A program made the translations under genes and the position numbers. The notes beneath the pieces were generated by a model. The model worked only from the letters and a program-made list of their open reading frames with translations. It had not been told where the DNA came from and searched no databases. This document shows, piece by piece, positions 62,611 through 64,000 of a stretch of 64,000 nt of DNA. The stretch's first letter is position 1. Every line of letters begins with the position of its first letter. The DNA comes from Methylobacter sp. (GTDB lineage: Bacteria > Pseudomonadota > Gammaproteobacteria > Methylococcales > Methylomonadaceae), in contig JAQUOU010000015.1 in NCBI GenBank assembly GCA_028716975.1, positions 1 through 64,000 on the forward strand, in the 5' to 3' direction.

Positions 62611-62889
62611 TTATTCGGCTTCCAGCTTTTTGCGCTCGTGAAGTACGAAGTACAGGTTACGGAAATAAATAAACAGACCGGTAGCTTGTCCCACAATAAA
62701 AACCGGATCTTGCCGGTAAATGGCATAAGCCAGAAGCGTAATGCCGCCGGCAATACTGAAATACCAGAACGCGATAGGAAAAACACTTTTTTTCTCTTTT
62801 TCGCTCTTAAGCCATTGCACGAGAAAACGAGCTGAAAATAACGCCTGCCCTACAAATCCTATAGCCAGCCAAATTGTTTCCTTACTCAT
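62611..62889 (-). CDS. Lipid A biosynthesis N-terminal domain protein (LAB_N)
   Basis: About 92 residues, three membrane helices, matching the free-standing LAB_N domain (PF07578) otherwise found at the N-terminus of some LpxB proteins. Landmarks are GFVGQALFSARFLVQWLKSEKEKKSVFP and FWYFSIAGG. The segment is also related to small multidrug-type helices, so lipid-linked sugar flipping is conceivable. ATG 62889 overlaps the end of the GT2 gene by eight bases; a TTG two codons earlier is possible. It is a middle member of the three-gene operon. Confidence 0.88.
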   Translation of the reverse strand: MSKETIWLAIGFVGQALFSARFLVQWLKSEKEKKSVFPIAFWYFSIAGGITLLAYAIYRQDPVFIVGQATGLFIYFRNLYFVLHERKKLEAE

Positions 62890-63613
62890 GTTCAATTTCC
62901 TTTGACATGGCCAGTTTTCCCCGTTTTTGTAACCAAATTACACCCAATAAATCTATAATTCCTGCCCAAAGCCGATCCAGTGTGCCGTATTTCGAGCTTC
63001 CATGATCTCTGGAACGATGATTAACCGGCTCAGAAATAACCCGGCCTCCTGCCCGTATCATCAAGGCCGGTAAAAAACGATGCATATGATCGAAATAAGG
63101 TAATTCAAGAAATTTATCTTTTAAAAAAATCTTTAATCCGCAGCCGGTATCGAGAGTATTATCGCCTAATAGCCCTGCACGAACCGTATTGGCTACTTTA
63201 GATGAAAAAAGCCGCCAGGCTGAATCATGGCGTTTGTTTCGCCAGCCCGCAACCATAAATAAATTATTTATAGTTTGGCTTTGGTTTTTCAGTACATTAT
63301 ACAAACGAGGAATATCAGCCGGGTCATTCTGGCCATCTCCGTCCAGCGTTGCTATATAAGGATAGTGCGCAGCCTTTACGCCGGTATAAATAGCCGTACT
63401 TTGTCCGCAACTCTGCTGATGCTGAATTACCCTCAGCGTTTTATAGTATTGTTGCGCCTGTTTCAATACAGCCGCTGTGGAGTCATTACTGCCATCATTA
63501 ACATAAATAATTTCATACTCTTCCGCCTCACTCATAGCTGTAACAATCTCGTCAATAAGAGAAATAATATTGTCCGCTTCATTATGTACAGGAATAATAA
63601 TCGAAATCTTCAC
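62882..63613 (-). CDS. Glycosyltransferase family 2 (polyprenyl-phosphate type, ArnC/DPM1-like)
   Basis: A 243-residue GT-A enzyme likely loading a sugar onto undecaprenyl phosphate. The N-terminal ISIIIPVHNEADNI, YVNDGSNDSTAAVL, and the metal motif in TLDGDGQNDPADIPRL are diagnostic. The second half has DTGCGLKIFLKDKFLELP and the acceptor-side SRDHGSSKYG. It lacks the two C-terminal membrane helices of ArnC. It leads the operon, overlapping the LABN-like gene. Confidence 0.9.
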   Translation of the reverse strand: MKISIIIPVHNEADNIISLIDEIVTAMSEAEEYEIIYVNDGSNDSTAAVLKQAQQYYKTLRVIQHQQSCGQSTAIYTGVKAAHYPYIATLDGDGQNDPADIPRLYNVLKNQSQTINNLFMVAGWRNKRHDSAWRLFSSKVANTVRAGLLGDNTLDTGCGLKIFLKDKFLELPYFDHMHRFLPALMIRAGGRVISEPVNHRSRDHGSSKYGTLDRLWAGIIDLLGVIWLQKRGKLAMSKEIEHE

Positions 63614-63646
63614 AGTTACTCCAACCCTGAAAGCTTAAAAACTCAT

Positions 63647-63686
63647 AAAAAAAGGGTTGCATTCTCCCGAATGCAACCCTTTTTTT
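63647..63686. terminator. Bidirectional intrinsic terminator between rpsI and the glycosyltransferase operon
   Basis: AGGGTTGCATTC (63653-63664) and GAATGCAACCCT (63669-63680) form a 12-base-pair stem around TCCC. It is flanked by six A on the left and six T on the right, giving a T-run on both strands. It ends the rpsI transcript on minus, just before the start of the GT2 gene. Confidence 0.92.
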
Positions 63687-63731
63687 ATTTCATTATGGAT
63701 AACGCGAGTCACTTCATAATGAGATATTTCT

Positions 63732-64000
63732 TTAACGTTTGGAGTATTGCGGACGTTTCCTGGCTTTATGCAAGCCAACTTTTTTACGCTCTACGATACG
63801 TGAATCTCTGGTAACAAAGCCCGCTTTTCTAAGCGCCGGACGCAGGGCTTCATCGTACGCCATTAATGCCCGTGTCAAGCCGTGACGAATAGCGCCCGCC
63901 TGACCTGAAGGGCCCCCGCCTTTAACGATTACATTTATATCGAATTTGCTTACCATGTCAACACATTCAAGCGGTTGACGAGAAACCATCTGGTCTGTTT
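63732..64000 (-). CDS. rpsI: 30S ribosomal protein S9 (partial, 5' end beyond right edge)
   Basis: The C-terminal two thirds of ribosomal protein S9 are present; the start lies beyond position 64000. Family residues are [43 protein letters not shown] and the basic end [15 protein letters not shown], whose last Arg reaches the P-site tRNA in known ribosomes. An internal ATG (63989) is not the true start. rplM usually precedes it. Confidence 0.96.
   Translation of the reverse strand, partial: TDQMVSRQPLECVDMVSKFDINVIVKGGGPSGQAGAIRHGLTRALMAYDEALRPALRKAGFVTRDSRIVERKKVGLHKARKRPQYSKR

Overview
The window looks like a chromosomal segment of a gammaproteobacterium, most probably a type I (Methylococcales-like) methanotroph. 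The reasons are gammaproteobacterial gene pairs (prfB-lysS, xseB-ispA, recB-recD), a hopanoid operon that makes squalene with a single squalene synthase and ends in the aminotransferase of aminobacteriohopanetriol synthesis (hpnO), CopC/CopD copper genes inside that operon, and an Asp-type (Mg-dependent) HemB. No methane oxidation gene lies in the window, so the lineage is an inference.

Layout. Positions 1-440 (minus) look like the 5' RNA part of a group II intron whose reverse transcriptase would lie off the left edge. 828-5998 (plus) is a signalling pair: a hybrid histidine kinase with two receivers and an HPt domain, overlapping by 4 bases a REC-PAS-GGDEF-EAL protein. 6111-11307 (minus) is recB-recD with no recC beside it. 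11419-15000 holds a RimK-associated protease, a MarC membrane protein, an unrecognised 66-residue membrane peptide with a structured leader and a strong terminator hairpin, and a sigma-54 activator with a phospho-acceptor Asp-to-Asn change. 15107-22079 (minus) is a protein-quality-control block: three small heat-shock proteins, DnaK, a CbpA-type J protein with its modulator CbpM, YfdX and HdeD. Its gene content recalls the mobile loci of heat resistance. Upstream of its first gene are a sigma-54-like promoter, repeated CCGGCC(A/G)AATTG boxes and a hairpin leader.

22532-27394 is mostly housekeeping: hemB, an MlaC-like gene, cmoB, xseB, ispA and apt. 27444-40307 is the isoprenoid and hopanoid region. 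On minus are hpnH, an hpnM/mlaC-like gene and an mlaA-like lipoprotein gene. On plus are squalene synthase, shc, hpnG, a small unknown gene, hpnO, copC, copD and dxs. Together they cover DXP entry (dxs), farnesyl diphosphate (ispA), squalene, hopene, adenosylhopane (HpnH), ribosylhopane (HpnG) and aminobacteriohopanetriol (HpnO), with Mla-type lipid carriers nearby.

40406-48698 holds gloB, a Uma2-family gene, lysS, prfB with its programmed +1 frameshift, a Rieske ferredoxin, a GDT1-type cation exporter, an OmpA lipoprotein with a Gln/Gly/Tyr/Pro repeat tail, and a polysaccharide flippase. 49163-59750 holds a TIGR03118 propeller protein, a QEGLA-motif metallopeptidase, a decayed ion permease, a YcbK/YcbB-like cell-wall pair, an MscK-like channel and a flavin reductase. 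60216-60870 is a decayed TonB-dependent receptor. 60962-63613 (minus) is a three-gene operon for polyprenyl-phosphate sugar transfer. The right edge cuts rpsI (ribosomal protein S9).

No tRNA, rRNA or CRISPR array was recognised. The least explained items are the 66-residue peptide gene with its RNA structures, the 76-residue gene inside the hopanoid operon, and the repeated elements upstream of the heat-shock genes.
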